Shown: positions 24,030-32,223 of the stretch, one piece after another
How the letters are laid out: every line of letters starts with the position of its first letter
Position numbering within the stretch: position 1 is the stretch's first letter
Assembly: GCF_010858045.1 (NCBI RefSeq)
Contig: NZ_JAAGVC010000020.1
Coordinates: forward strand, 1 to 50,121
Direction of reading: 5' to 3'
Source of the DNA: Nocardia cyriacigeorgica
GTDB taxonomy: Bacteria > Actinomycetota > Actinomycetes > Mycobacteriales > Mycobacteriaceae
DNA: 50,121 nt
The notes under the pieces: generated by a model
What the model was told of the DNA's origin: nothing
The model's input: the letters and a program-made list of their open reading frames with translations, nothing else
Databases searched by the model: none
Translations under genes and position numbers: made by a program

Positions 24030-24676
24030 TGCGCGCGGCGCGGCAGGCTCTCCGGGAGGGTCCATCCGCGCCAGTGCGCGAGCAGGCACAGGCCCGCGCC
24101 GACGGTGGTCGCGCAGATCATGCCCGCGGTGGTCTGGCCTGCGGCGGCGAGGGCGACCATGACGATGCTCGCCGCCAGCGCGGCGGTGGCGTAGAGGGTG
24201 TTGCCGCCGAAGATGCGTGGGGTGCGGCGCAGCACGATGTCGCGGACCATGCCGCCGCCGACCGCGGTGATGGTGCCCAGCAGGATGGCTGGCAACCAGC
24301 CCAGGCCGACGGCCAGGGTCTTCTGGGCGCCGGTGGCGGCCCAGCAGCCGAGGGCGGCTGCGTCGACGAAGAGGAAAGTGCGGTCCCAGATTTTGCCCTC
24401 GATGAGCAGGACGAACGCGATCAACGCCCCGGCGAGTGCGGTCACCAGGTAGGCGTAGTTGGTGAGCGCGATGGGGGTGCCGCGCTGGAGCAGGGTGTCG
24501 CGGATCAGGCCGCCGCCGAGCCCGGACAGGATCGCCAGGGTCACGAACCCGATCGGATCGAACCGTTCGGCTCTGGCCAGTACTCCGCCCAGCACCGCGT
24601 TCGCGAGTACGCCGCTCAGGTCGAGCACGAAAAACAGATCGGTGAGATCAGCCGCCGCCACTCGACCATCGTCCAT
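24026..24676 (-). CDS. TRIC-type (UPF0126) cation channel family protein
   Basis: 216 residues from ATG 24676; a GTG at 24706 would add ten residues and is possible. Seven hydrophobic segments and the duplicated motif are clear: DLSGVLANAVLGGVLA, GLGGGLIRDTLLQRG, then TGAQKTLAVGLGW and AVGGGMVRDIVLRRTP. The repeated GGG-x-x-RD blocks are the hallmark of prokaryotic TRIC channels, which form trimeric K+-type pores. Downstream DUF6236 gene is coupled to it. Confidence 0.9.
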   Translation of the reverse strand: MDDGRVAAADLTDLFFVLDLSGVLANAVLGGVLARAERFDPIGFVTLAILSGLGGGLIRDTLLQRGTPIALTNYAYLVTALAGALIAFVLLIEGKIWDRTFLFVDAAALGCWAATGAQKTLAVGLGWLPAILLGTITAVGGGMVRDIVLRRTPRIFGGNTLYATAALAASIVMVALAAAGQTTAGMICATTVGAGLCLLAHWRGWTLPESLPRRAQ

Positions 24677-24751
24677 CAGCGCAGCCGAATGCGGCCGCAG
24701 CGCCACAGATAGAGAGCACTGCTCTTGACTTGTGTCGCCGCGCGTGAGACT

Positions 24752-24767
24752 GTTGTTCTCAACAGAG
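24752..24767 (+). promoter_or_regulatory. Inverted repeat upstream of the deazaflavin-type reductase
   Basis: CTGTTGTTCTCAACAG: perfect 6-base arms around TTCT, 25 bases before the gene's AAGGAG. TTGACT lies upstream near 24728. It could be a TetR-type operator or part of the promoter region. Confidence 0.45.
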
Positions 24768-24792
24768 AGCGGCGCTCACAAAGGAGATGGAC

Positions 24793-25245
24793 ATGACCGG
24801 CACGAACGCGGCGACCCGATACATCGGCCCGGCACGAGGCGAGGCGACGATGAATCGGTTCATGAACACCCTGCCCAAGCTGGGCATCAGCATCATGGGC
24901 TCGCGACTGCTGGCCGTGCGCGGCCGCAAGAGCGGGCAGTGGCGCACCACGCTGGTCAACGTCATGGACATCGACGGCGCGCGCTACCTGGTCGCGCCGC
25001 GCGGACACACTCAGTGGGTGCGGAATCTGCGCGCCGCCGGAGAGGGCGAGCTGCGGCTCGGTCGCAAGGTGGAGGCGTTCACCGCGCACGAGATCGACGA
25101 CGCCGACAAGGTGCCGCTGCTGCGCGCCTACCTGAAGCGCTGGGGCTGGGAGGTGGGCCGGTTCTTCGAGGGCGTCACCAAGGATGCGACCGATGCGGAG
25201 CTGGCCGCGATCGCGCCGGGGTTCCCGGTATTCCGCATCGCTTGA
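24793..25245 (+). CDS. Nitroreductase/deazaflavin-dependent oxidoreductase (Ddn-like)
   Basis: 150 residues from ATG 24793, 6 bases after AAGGAG; ATG 24787 would leave no spacing. RGRKSGQWRTTLVNVMDIDGARYLVAPRG and TQWVRNLRAAGEGELRLGRK, in parts, are typical of the F420-binding Ddn/FDR family. These split-barrel proteins use F420H2 in actinobacteria to reduce quinones, nitro compounds or other acceptors. Physiological substrate unknown. Terminates at a hairpin shared with aroQ. Confidence 0.88.
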   Translation: MTGTNAATRYIGPARGEATMNRFMNTLPKLGISIMGSRLLAVRGRKSGQWRTTLVNVMDIDGARYLVAPRGHTQWVRNLRAAGEGELRLGRKVEAFTAHEIDDADKVPLLRAYLKRWGWEVGRFFEGVTKDATDAELAAIAPGFPVFRIA

Positions 25246-25276
25246 TCGGCGCCGCCACTCGATCGGCGGTCGATCA
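25243..25276. terminator. Hairpin spanning both convergent stop codons
   Basis: TGATCG (25243-25248) holds the reductase's TGA stop, and CGATCA (25271-25276) holds the aroQ stop on the other strand. They pair exactly, with an inner CCGCC/GGCGG stem. The gap between the two convergent genes is only 28 bases, so the terminator uses the coding ends. Confidence 0.65.
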
Positions 25277-25738
25277 GTGGCCGCTCGGTCGGCGCCGCAC
25301 CAGGAATTCGATCGCCGCCGCGTATCCGAACACGCCCATCCCGGCGATCACCGCGGTGGCGATGGGCGAGATGAAGGAGTGGTGGCGGAACTCCTCGCGG
25401 GCGTGCACATTGCTGACGTGCACCTCAACGATCGGCACCTCCGGAATCACGAGCGCGTCGCGTAGGGCGACCGAGGTATGGGTGAGCCCGCCGGGATTGA
25501 TGACGATGCCCGAGACCGTCCCGCGGGCCTCGTGGATCCGATCGATCAGGGCGCCCTCGGAATTCGACTGGAACGCCTTCACCTCGCGGCCGAGCCCGGC
25601 CGCCGTGCGCGTGCACAATTCCACGACGTCGGCGAGGGTCTCGGAGCCGTAGATCTCCGGCTGGCGTACGCCGAGCATGTTCAGATTGGGACCGTTGAGC
25701 ACCAGGATCGGCAGGCTCGGCGCGGCGGTGTCGGACAT
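25274..25738 (-). CDS. aroQ: Type II 3-dehydroquinate dehydratase
   Basis: 154 residues. The type II signature is complete: LNGPNLNMLGVRQPEIYG with the catalytic Tyr and Arg, FQSNSEGALIDRIH, INPGGLTHTSVALRDAL and IVEVHVSNVHAREEFRHHS (catalytic His). It dehydrates 3-dehydroquinate to 3-dehydroshikimate in the shikimate pathway. The gene stands alone here rather than next to aroB/aroK. Confidence 0.95.
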   Translation of the reverse strand: MSDTAAPSLPILVLNGPNLNMLGVRQPEIYGSETLADVVELCTRTAAGLGREVKAFQSNSEGALIDRIHEARGTVSGIVINPGGLTHTSVALRDALVIPEVPIVEVHVSNVHAREEFRHHSFISPIATAVIAGMGVFGYAAAIEFLVRRRPSGH

Positions 25739-26048
25739 GCCGGCAACCTTACCGATTCACCCGGTGCGTACCTGCGCGATTGGTCGCGGATCGGATCGGG
25801 TATCTAATGTGAAACGCCGAGTTCGGTGGTATCTGCACGCGGCGTCGGCTCGGTCGGTACGGTAGCTGCGCCGGTTGTCTTCGGGCCATCGGACGACGTT
25901 GGTGATCGGCTTCGGAGACGGGAGGGTTCGGGCACAATTGACACCGTTGTGTACGGGTTGCTCTCCCGGCTCGGGGGGCGCCGCAAACAGGGATTTTTCA
26001 GGTACGGTGGTCTTGTTACTGGAGTGACAAGAGTGAAGAGTGGGCGAC
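25739..26048. other. Intergenic region with an inverted repeat
   Basis: 310 bases without a supported gene. At 26011-26032 the sequence CTTGTTAC and GTGACAAG (7 of 8 complementary) flank TGGA, 16 bases before ATG 26049. It may be an operator or leader hairpin for the penicillin-binding-like lipoprotein. A weak GAAGAG serves as ribosome-binding region. Convincing -35/-10 boxes were not found. Confidence 0.5.
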
Positions 26049-27728
26049 ATGGATGTGTGGGGATCCCGCCGCTTTCGCTTCCGGGGCGCACTGGCCCTCA
26101 CGGGGGTGGCGGCTCTGGTATTCGCGATGGGATCGTGTGGTCTGGGTGAGCAGCCGAACGAAGCCGAGGCTGTCGTCGAACGGTTCACCGAGCTGCTCGA
26201 CGAGCACGACTACGCGGCCGCCGCGGAGCTGACGTCCTACCCCACCGCGGCCTCGGCAACCTTGAAGCAAATGTTCGAGGGCCTGGAATCCGGCGAAGTC
26301 GATTACGAGAAAACCCAATTCATCGAGCTCGACCCCGCCTCCGGTCTGTTCAGCATGGACGTCGACTGGAGCTTCGGCGAAAAGAAGAACTGGTCCTACA
26401 GCATCGAAGGTTCGGTCCGTAAGCTCGCCATCGGCTGGCGCATCTCCTGGGACCCCGCGATCGTGATGCCGCAGCTGAGCCACACCCGCGAGGTCAAGCT
26501 GGTGCGCACCACTCCGAAACCGCCACCGCGCGTGGTCGATATCGTCGGCGAACCGCTGATGGCCGAGCAGAACATCAACGTGATCAAACTGGATCCTGCG
26601 CTCATGCCCGATCCGGTCGCCTCGACGAATGCGCTCGCCGACGCCATCGAACCGGTCGCCTCGCTGATCACCGGGCCGTATCTGATGCAGCAGCTGGCCT
26701 CCTCCGGGGGCAAGCCGATCGTCGCGGTCAGCCTGCGCGACGGCGATTTCAACATCCTCGAACCGCGGATGGCGCCCATTCCCGGTGTGGTGATGGAGAA
26801 GCAGCCGCGGGTGATCTCCGTCGACCGGCGGGTGCGTTCCCCGATGCTGGACGGGCTGGCCGAGGTCTGGGAGGACAGCCAGCAGGCGCATTCCGGTTGG
26901 GCCGTCCAATTGTTCGAGAAGGACGGCCGATTCATCACCCAGCTGGCCGGTGAACAGGGCCCCGCAGGGCCCGATATCGCCGCGACCATGGACCAGAAAT
27001 TGCAGCGTGCTGCCTTGGATGCCGTGGTCAGCGTGGCGAGCCCGGCGTCGCTGGTGGCGATCCAGCCCTCCACCGGTGCGGTGGTCGCGGTCGCCCAGAA
27101 CGGCTATGCCAGCGAGCACGGGCCGGTGGCGTTCACCGGCCTGTACCCGATCGGCGCGAACATCGAGCTGTTCCGCAATATCGTGGCCGTCGAAAAAGGT
27201 AAGGCGCCGGCCGACGTCTCGGTGCAGGAGGCCGCGGAGGCGGCCGCCAAACTCGGCATCGGCGTCGATTTCCGGGTACCGGGTCTGGACGAGGTCACCG
27301 GACGGCTGGCCATCTCCGGACGCAGCGCCGAGCAGGTCCGGCAGGGCGCGGGCGCCGATGCGGTCCTGGCCAGCCCCTTCGGTATGGCCATCGCCGCCGC
27401 GACCATCGCGCGCGGCTCGGTGCCGCCGCCCATGATCGAGCGTGGACGGCCCAGCGAAACCGATGCTCAGCTGGAACCGCTGCCTGCCCCGGTCACCGAT
27501 CGGCTGCGCACCATGATGCGCGACGGCATGAACGATCCGAGGATGGAAGAGCTTCGGATGTACGGCGGGGTCACCGGCTTCGTCGCCGAAGCGGGCGAAG
27601 ACGGCTGGTTGATCGCCACGATGGGGGATCTGGCCTTCGCGGTCCACATCGACAATATCGATGGCGGCGACGCAGCGGTGCGGATGGCGGCCCGGATGTT
27701 CCGCTCGTTCACCAAGCCCGAGCCCTGA
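26049..27728 (+). CDS. Penicillin-binding-like lipoprotein lacking the SxxK motif
   Basis: 559 residues. A signal with a lipobox-like end (VFAMGSC, Cys30) suggests membrane anchoring outside the cell. An NTF2/MecA_N-like domain follows (PNEAEAVVERFTELLDEHDY to about residue 145), then a dimerisation region and a transpeptidase fold (TMDQKLQRAALDAV, SLVAIQPSTGAVVAVAQNG). Where active enzymes read P-G-S-T-F-K, this one reads YPIGANIELF (about 366-375), so the nucleophile Ser and the Lys are missing. KTG is replaced by GVTGF. It is probably catalytically dead and acts as a structural or regulatory partner of cell-wall enzymes (inference). Confidence 0.85.
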   Translation: MDVWGSRRFRFRGALALTGVAALVFAMGSCGLGEQPNEAEAVVERFTELLDEHDYAAAAELTSYPTAASATLKQMFEGLESGEVDYEKTQFIELDPASGLFSMDVDWSFGEKKNWSYSIEGSVRKLAIGWRISWDPAIVMPQLSHTREVKLVRTTPKPPPRVVDIVGEPLMAEQNINVIKLDPALMPDPVASTNALADAIEPVASLITGPYLMQQLASSGGKPIVAVSLRDGDFNILEPRMAPIPGVVMEKQPRVISVDRRVRSPMLDGLAEVWEDSQQAHSGWAVQLFEKDGRFITQLAGEQGPAGPDIAATMDQKLQRAALDAVVSVASPASLVAIQPSTGAVVAVAQNGYASEHGPVAFTGLYPIGANIELFRNIVAVEKGKAPADVSVQEAAEAAAKLGIGVDFRVPGLDEVTGRLAISGRSAEQVRQGAGADAVLASPFGMAIAAATIARGSVPPPMIERGRPSETDAQLEPLPAPVTDRLRTMMRDGMNDPRMEELRMYGGVTGFVAEAGEDGWLIATMGDLAFAVHIDNIDGGDAAVRMAARMFRSFTKPEP

Positions 27729-27766
27729 ACCGCTCTCGTATCAGAACACCGGAGCCTGGAACCCGA

Positions 27767-28138
27767 TCAGTTGATCGCGTTCCAGGCGGCTCGCCAGCCG
27801 AGCAGGAACAACGCCAGCACGGCCGAGGCCACCAGCACGAAGCTGAACGCGGTGCCCTGGCCGCTGATCGAACGCAGCACCATGCCGCCGGCGAGGGTGC
27901 CGAGCCAGACCAGCACCCCGGTGGGCCAGAGCGAACTGCCATCGAAACGGGCGCCCTCGCCGTACATCCGGCCGGCCGCGATCACCGCCACCGCCCAGCC
28001 GACCGCCAACCCGATCGCGAACGGCCAGACCGTCCGCAACAATCCGGCGAGCACCGCCTCGTCGTGACTTTGCCGTCCGATCGCGCAGAACAGCACCACC
28101 AGCAGGGCATCGACCACCAACGGCAGGAAAATCCTCAC
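27767..28138 (-). CDS. DUF3054-type membrane protein
   Basis: 123 residues with four membrane segments (FLPLVVDALLVVLFCAIG, VWPFAIGLAVGWAVAVIAAG, WPTGVLVWLGTLAGGMVLR, FSFVLVASAVLALFLLGW). The opening D-A-L-x-V-x-x-F-x-x-I-G-R and the phrase GTAFSFVLVA match the DUF3054 pattern. Function unknown. It converges with the PBP-like gene over a 38-base gap. Confidence 0.85.
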   Translation of the reverse strand: MRIFLPLVVDALLVVLFCAIGRQSHDEAVLAGLLRTVWPFAIGLAVGWAVAVIAAGRMYGEGARFDGSSLWPTGVLVWLGTLAGGMVLRSISGQGTAFSFVLVASAVLALFLLGWRAAWNAIN

Positions 28139-28185
28139 CCGGCCAGCTTAGTGTTCGTTTCAATCAATCCCCGGCCACGCCACGG

Positions 28186-29280
28186 CTACACGGTGCGGCG
28201 CTGCTCGAATTCCTTTTCGTATTCCACCTCGTCGGCCTGTTTGGTGCGGAAACCGAACGCGAAAACGATCCAGCCGATGATCGCCACCAGAATGAAACTC
28301 ACCAGCCGGTAGACGAATGCCGCCGCCACCGCCTGCGCGGCAGGCAATCCCGCGGCGGCGGTGAGACCGTAGATCAAGGTCGCGTCCACATAGACGATGC
28401 CGCCGGGCGCGAACGGAATCGAACCGACGGCTTTACCCGCGGCGAAAGCGATCAGCAGGCCTGCCCATTTCGGGTCGCCGCCGATGGCGTAACAGGCGGC
28501 GCCGAGACAGGCGACGTCGGCGATGCGGTGCACCACCGCCCATCCGGCCACCCAGGCACCGTCACGGGTACCGAGGTCGACCGATTCCAGCTGCGCCAGC
28601 ATGTCGGTGACTTTGGACATTCCATGGTCGGGCGGCTGTTTGCGCACCCGATTCACCAGCGCGAGCACTCGGCGCACGACGGTTTCGAGCGCACCGGGAT
28701 TGCTGGAGATGTAATTGCCCGCCCACACCAGGGCGACAATGGCCAGCACGGTGACGATCAGTTTCACCGGCCCCACCCGATTGCCGACCAGCAGTGCACC
28801 GCCGACGCCGAGCAACGCCAGGCCCGCCGCGGCGACCACACCGGAGAACACCAGCTGCCAGGAGGCGACCACCGGACTCGCACCCCAGCGCCGGGTCTGC
28901 CGGTAGGTGAACGCGGTGGAGAAAACCTGGCCGGCGGGCAGCGTCACCGACATCGCCGTCGCGCCATAGACGACGGCTACCGATTTGCGTTGACTGACCC
29001 GCACACCACCGGCGCCGAGCAACTGTTTCTGCACGCGACCGAATCCGCTCATCGACATCGCCTGGAATGCGATGCACAGCGCTACCCAGCCCCAATGGAT
29101 TTCGGTGAGAGTGCGCCACGATTCGTGCAGACGCGGCCAGAGATAGATGGCCTCGCCGATCAATAATGCGAGCAACGCCACACCGGCGACCCATTTCAGC
29201 CACCGGAAATTGCGCCGAACCGGCGCGGCAGCAGCCGCAGGCGAGACAGAATCGCCTGCTGGAGCGCCGTTGGCCGTCAC
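28186..29280 (-). CDS. Lysylphosphatidylglycerol synthase transmembrane-region (UPF0104) family protein
   Basis: 364 residues from GTG 29280, with seven to eight membrane segments after a Pro/Ala-rich cytoplasmic N-terminus. Typical blocks are GWVALCIAFQAMSMSGFGRVQKQLLGAGG, TLPAGQVFSTAFTYRQTRRWG and SIPFAPGGIVYVDATLIYGL, read in parts. The C-terminal aminoacyltransferase half of MprF is absent, so a flippase-like role in lipid transport is the usual guess. Stop codon of the next gene (cyclase) is 4 bases from its start on the same strand, suggesting cotranscription after the cyclase. Confidence 0.88.
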   Translation of the reverse strand: MTANGAPAGDSVSPAAAAAPVRRNFRWLKWVAGVALLALLIGEAIYLWPRLHESWRTLTEIHWGWVALCIAFQAMSMSGFGRVQKQLLGAGGVRVSQRKSVAVVYGATAMSVTLPAGQVFSTAFTYRQTRRWGASPVVASWQLVFSGVVAAAGLALLGVGGALLVGNRVGPVKLIVTVLAIVALVWAGNYISSNPGALETVVRRVLALVNRVRKQPPDHGMSKVTDMLAQLESVDLGTRDGAWVAGWAVVHRIADVACLGAACYAIGGDPKWAGLLIAFAAGKAVGSIPFAPGGIVYVDATLIYGLTAAAGLPAAQAVAAAFVYRLVSFILVAIIGWIVFAFGFRTKQADEVEYEKEFEQRRTV

Positions 29281-29284
29281 GCGG

Positions 29285-30838
29285 TCAGCCTAACGAACGC
29301 ACCTGTTCTTCGTCTGCATCGTCGGTGGCCTCGGCGCCGTTCTTGGGCCAGGCCAATCTGGTTTTTCTGCGCCGTCCACGCAGCTGTACCTCGTCGCCGG
29401 TCACCCAAAACTCTTGCTCGCTTTCATCGGCGAAATACAGCGCGGAGCCGGATGCGAGCACCCGCCCGGGTTGGTCTTTGGCCAGCTCGGTCAGCCGCGA
29501 GGCCTCGTTGACCGGATCTCCGATGACGGTGTATTCGAATCGATTGGCCGCACCGATATTTCCCGCGACGGCCAATCCGGCCGAAACGCCGATACCGATA
29601 TCCAGGCCGTGCACCTCACGCAGGGCCTCACGCAATTCCCTGGCCGCGGCCAGGGCGGCGGCGGGTGCGTCCGGCCGGTCCAATGGCGCGCCGAAGATCG
29701 CCAGGGCCGCGTCACCGACGAACTTGTTGACGAAGCCGTGGTGGCGATCGATGACGTCGACCACCACCCGGAAGAACTCGTTGAGCAGGCTCACCACCTC
29801 GGTGGGCGGGCGCTCGGCGGCGGTGGCGGTCGAGCCGACCATGTCCACGAACAGCACCGCGACGAACCTGGTCTCACCGCCGAGTTCGGTGCCGTAGTCC
29901 AGCGCGCGCTGGGCCACCTCGGCGCCGACGTGCTGGCCGAACAGCTCCTGGAGCTGCTGACGTTTGGCGGCCTCCTCCATCATCCGGTTGAAGCCCACCT
30001 GCAACAGCCCGATCTCGCTGCCGTCGAACACCTCGACCTGCACATCCCGCGCGCCGGCCTGCACCCGGTCGATGGCCTGGCTGAGCTGGCGCACCGGGTC
30101 GGAGATGCTGGAGGCGGTGAGCATCGACAACGCCAGCGCCTGCATGATCACCACACCGCACAGCAGCAGAATCGACACCGCCAGCGACTGCGCCGAGAAT
30201 TTGATGTCGGAGGAGATCTGGGTGACGCACAGCAGCACGATCGCGATGGTCGGCGCGAAGGTGCCCATGCCCCAGGTCATGGCCATGCGGGTACCGACAC
30301 CGGGGGTCAAGGTGTGGTCGAAGGTGCCGGCGGTGAGTGCTTCGGCGGCCACCGGGCGCAGGATGCGTTCACCGAGCATGTAGGTGAAGCCGAAGACGAT
30401 GGTCGCGGCCATACATTCGGTGACGATCACCGCACCGGCGAGTTCGGGCGTGTCGACGATGATCAGCGAGGCCAGCACCGCGCCACCGACGATCCACAGC
30501 GCCAGGTGCAGGATCGACTGCCGCAGCGGCGCGTGCAGCGCGGCCATCTGCTCTTGCCTGCTCGGCGGGCCTCCGCGCACCTGCCACCGCATCACCGGCC
30601 GCAGCATCCACGCCGAGGCGACCACGCTGAGCAGGCCGCCGATCACGAAGACCAGCGCCGGGATCAGCAGGCCCACCTGGCGCGGTCCGGCGGCCTCACC
30701 TTCGGGTATGGGCAATCCGTACTGGATGAACGCCCAGACCAGCACCGCGCCGAAGGCATTGGCCAACAGCATCGACGTCAGGTACAGCGGCCAGCGCGTA
30801 TGCATGGTCTGTTTGACCGCTTCCAAGGGCGCTGACAC
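29285..30838 (-). CDS. Membrane class III adenylate cyclase with HAMP-like linker
   Basis: 517 residues from GTG 30838, supported by TAGATT (30851-30846) 7 bases upstream. Six membrane segments fill the first half (from PLYLTSMLLANAFGAVLVWAF to ILLLCGVVIMQALALSML). A HAMP-like linker (DPVRQLSQAIDRVQAG, EIGLLQVGFNRMMEE) follows. The cyclase domain has both metal Asp residues (VLFVDMVGSTATAAERP and VNKFVGDAALAIFG) and the transition-state block YTVIGDPVNEASRL. It resembles the mycobacterial Rv1318c group (recall). It makes cAMP, with HAMP coupling a membrane signal to the catalytic dimer. Confidence 0.9.
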   Translation of the reverse strand: MSAPLEAVKQTMHTRWPLYLTSMLLANAFGAVLVWAFIQYGLPIPEGEAAGPRQVGLLIPALVFVIGGLLSVVASAWMLRPVMRWQVRGGPPSRQEQMAALHAPLRQSILHLALWIVGGAVLASLIIVDTPELAGAVIVTECMAATIVFGFTYMLGERILRPVAAEALTAGTFDHTLTPGVGTRMAMTWGMGTFAPTIAIVLLCVTQISSDIKFSAQSLAVSILLLCGVVIMQALALSMLTASSISDPVRQLSQAIDRVQAGARDVQVEVFDGSEIGLLQVGFNRMMEEAAKRQQLQELFGQHVGAEVAQRALDYGTELGGETRFVAVLFVDMVGSTATAAERPPTEVVSLLNEFFRVVVDVIDRHHGFVNKFVGDAALAIFGAPLDRPDAPAAALAAARELREALREVHGLDIGIGVSAGLAVAGNIGAANRFEYTVIGDPVNEASRLTELAKDQPGRVLASGSALYFADESEQEFWVTGDEVQLRGRRRKTRLAWPKNGAEATDDADEEQVRSLG

Positions 30839-30906
30839 GATCACCAATCTAGCGTTTCGAACATCTATCCTCTGCGTGGCGGTGTTGCGCCGATAAGCTC
30901 TCCAGG
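30839..30906. promoter_or_regulatory. Compact divergent promoter region, cyclase / AI-2E permease
   Basis: 68 bases between divergent starts. TAGATT (30851-30846, minus) lies 7 bases before GTG 30838; TAAGCT (30894-30899, plus) lies 7 bases before GTG 30907. Both messages would be leaderless. No strong -35 boxes are apparent. The two -10 boxes are about 42 bases apart, so the transcripts may compete. Confidence 0.65.
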
Positions 30907-32223
30907 GTGACCGAGCCGAAGTCAGGTTCCGCGGGATCGACGCCGAAGACGGCGGCACAGCGGGAGGGGAGAGCGTCGGCGGCGGCCGACGCGGTGCATC
31001 CGATCGTGCGGGTGAGCGCGGAGTGGGCGTGGCGATTGCTCGTCATCTTCGCGCTGGTCGCCGTGCTGGCCATGGTCGTGCAGCGGCTGGCGACGGTGGT
31101 GATTCCGCTGGCCATCGCGTTGTTGGCGGCCGCGCTGCTGGCGCCGCTGGTGGACTGGATGCAACGGCTGGGGATAGCGCGCTCGGTCGGCGTGTTCGTG
31201 GTGCTGGTCGGTTCGCTCGGGCTGGTCGCCGGGATTCTCACCTTCGTGGTCGAGCAGTTCGTCGAGGGCGTGCCCCAGCTGACCGATCAGTTCACCAACA
31301 GCATCAAAGAGGTGCAGGACTGGCTGATCAACGGGCCGATCCACCTCAGTGAAGATCAGATCCGCAGCGCGGGCGACACCGCGGTCAAGGCCATCCAGTC
31401 CAATCAGGACGAGCTCACCAGCGGGGCGCTCACCACCGCGACGGTGATCGGCCACATCCTTACCGGCACCTTCCTCACCCTGTTCATCCTCATCTTCTTC
31501 CTCTACAGCGGCGATCAGATCTGGCATTTCATCACCAGGATCGTGCCGACGCCGCATCGGCAGCGGGTGCGGACGGCCGGCGAGCTCGGCTTCGGATCGC
31601 TGGTCGGGTTCGTGCGTGCGACGGTGGCGGTGGCCGCTGTCGACGCCATCGGTATCGGCGCCGGGCTCGCCATCCTCGGGGTGCCACTGGCGTTGCCGTT
31701 GGCTTCACTGGTGTTCGTCGGCGCCTTCATCCCGATCATCGGCGCGTTCCTGGCCGGGTTCGTGGCGGTGTTCATCGCCCTGGTCACCAAGGGCCTGGTG
31801 ACGGCGCTGATCGTGCTCGGCATCATCATCGCGGTGATGCAGCTCGAGGGGCATGTGTTGCAGCCACTGTTGCTGGGGCGGGCGGTGAGCATCCATCCGC
31901 TGGCGGTGGTGCTGGCCATCACCGCGGGCGTGGTGCTCGGCGGGATCGCCGGCGGTCTGCTCGCGGTGCCGTTCGTCGCGGTGATGAACACCGCGATCCG
32001 ATCGTTGCTGGCCGAGGATCCGGAGGAGCTGTTCGAGGAGCTGCGCACCGACGAGGACGGCAGGTTGTATTCGGCGGAGCCGGATGTGCCCGAGCCGGGG
32101 CGCTTCGATGTCGGGGCCATCCTGGCCGAGGCGCAGCGCAAACTCGGCGGGAAATCCGGTGGGGACAAACCGGGCCGCACCGACGACACCGGGACCCGCG
32201 ATGACGCCACCCCGGACGACTGA
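30907..32223 (+). CDS. AI-2E family (PerM-like) permease
   Basis: 438 residues from GTG 30907. Eight or so membrane segments and the family blocks are clear: FVVEQFVEGVPQLTDQF, GHILTGTFLTLFILIFFLYSGDQIW, ILGVPLALPLASLVFVGAFIPIIGAFLAG, AVMQLEGHVLQPLLLGRAVSIHPLAV and GIAGGLLAVPFVAVMNTAI. In mycobacteria a PerM homologue lies next to mmpL3 and is linked to divisome stability (recall); here it is 6 kb away. A Gly/Lys-rich tail overlaps the sensor kinase gene by 23 bases, so translation of the two is likely coupled. Confidence 0.9.
   Translation: MTEPKSGSAGSTPKTAAQREGRASAAADAVHPIVRVSAEWAWRLLVIFALVAVLAMVVQRLATVVIPLAIALLAAALLAPLVDWMQRLGIARSVGVFVVLVGSLGLVAGILTFVVEQFVEGVPQLTDQFTNSIKEVQDWLINGPIHLSEDQIRSAGDTAVKAIQSNQDELTSGALTTATVIGHILTGTFLTLFILIFFLYSGDQIWHFITRIVPTPHRQRVRTAGELGFGSLVGFVRATVAVAAVDAIGIGAGLAILGVPLALPLASLVFVGAFIPIIGAFLAGFVAVFIALVTKGLVTALIVLGIIIAVMQLEGHVLQPLLLGRAVSIHPLAVVLAITAGVVLGGIAGGLLAVPFVAVMNTAIRSLLAEDPEELFEELRTDEDGRLYSAEPDVPEPGRFDVGAILAEAQRKLGGKSGGDKPGRTDDTGTRDDATPDD

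Noticed and set aside
25826..26149. 107-residue plus frame before the PBP-like gene
   Set aside because: Overlaps the start of the lipoprotein gene in another frame and has no recognisable fold.
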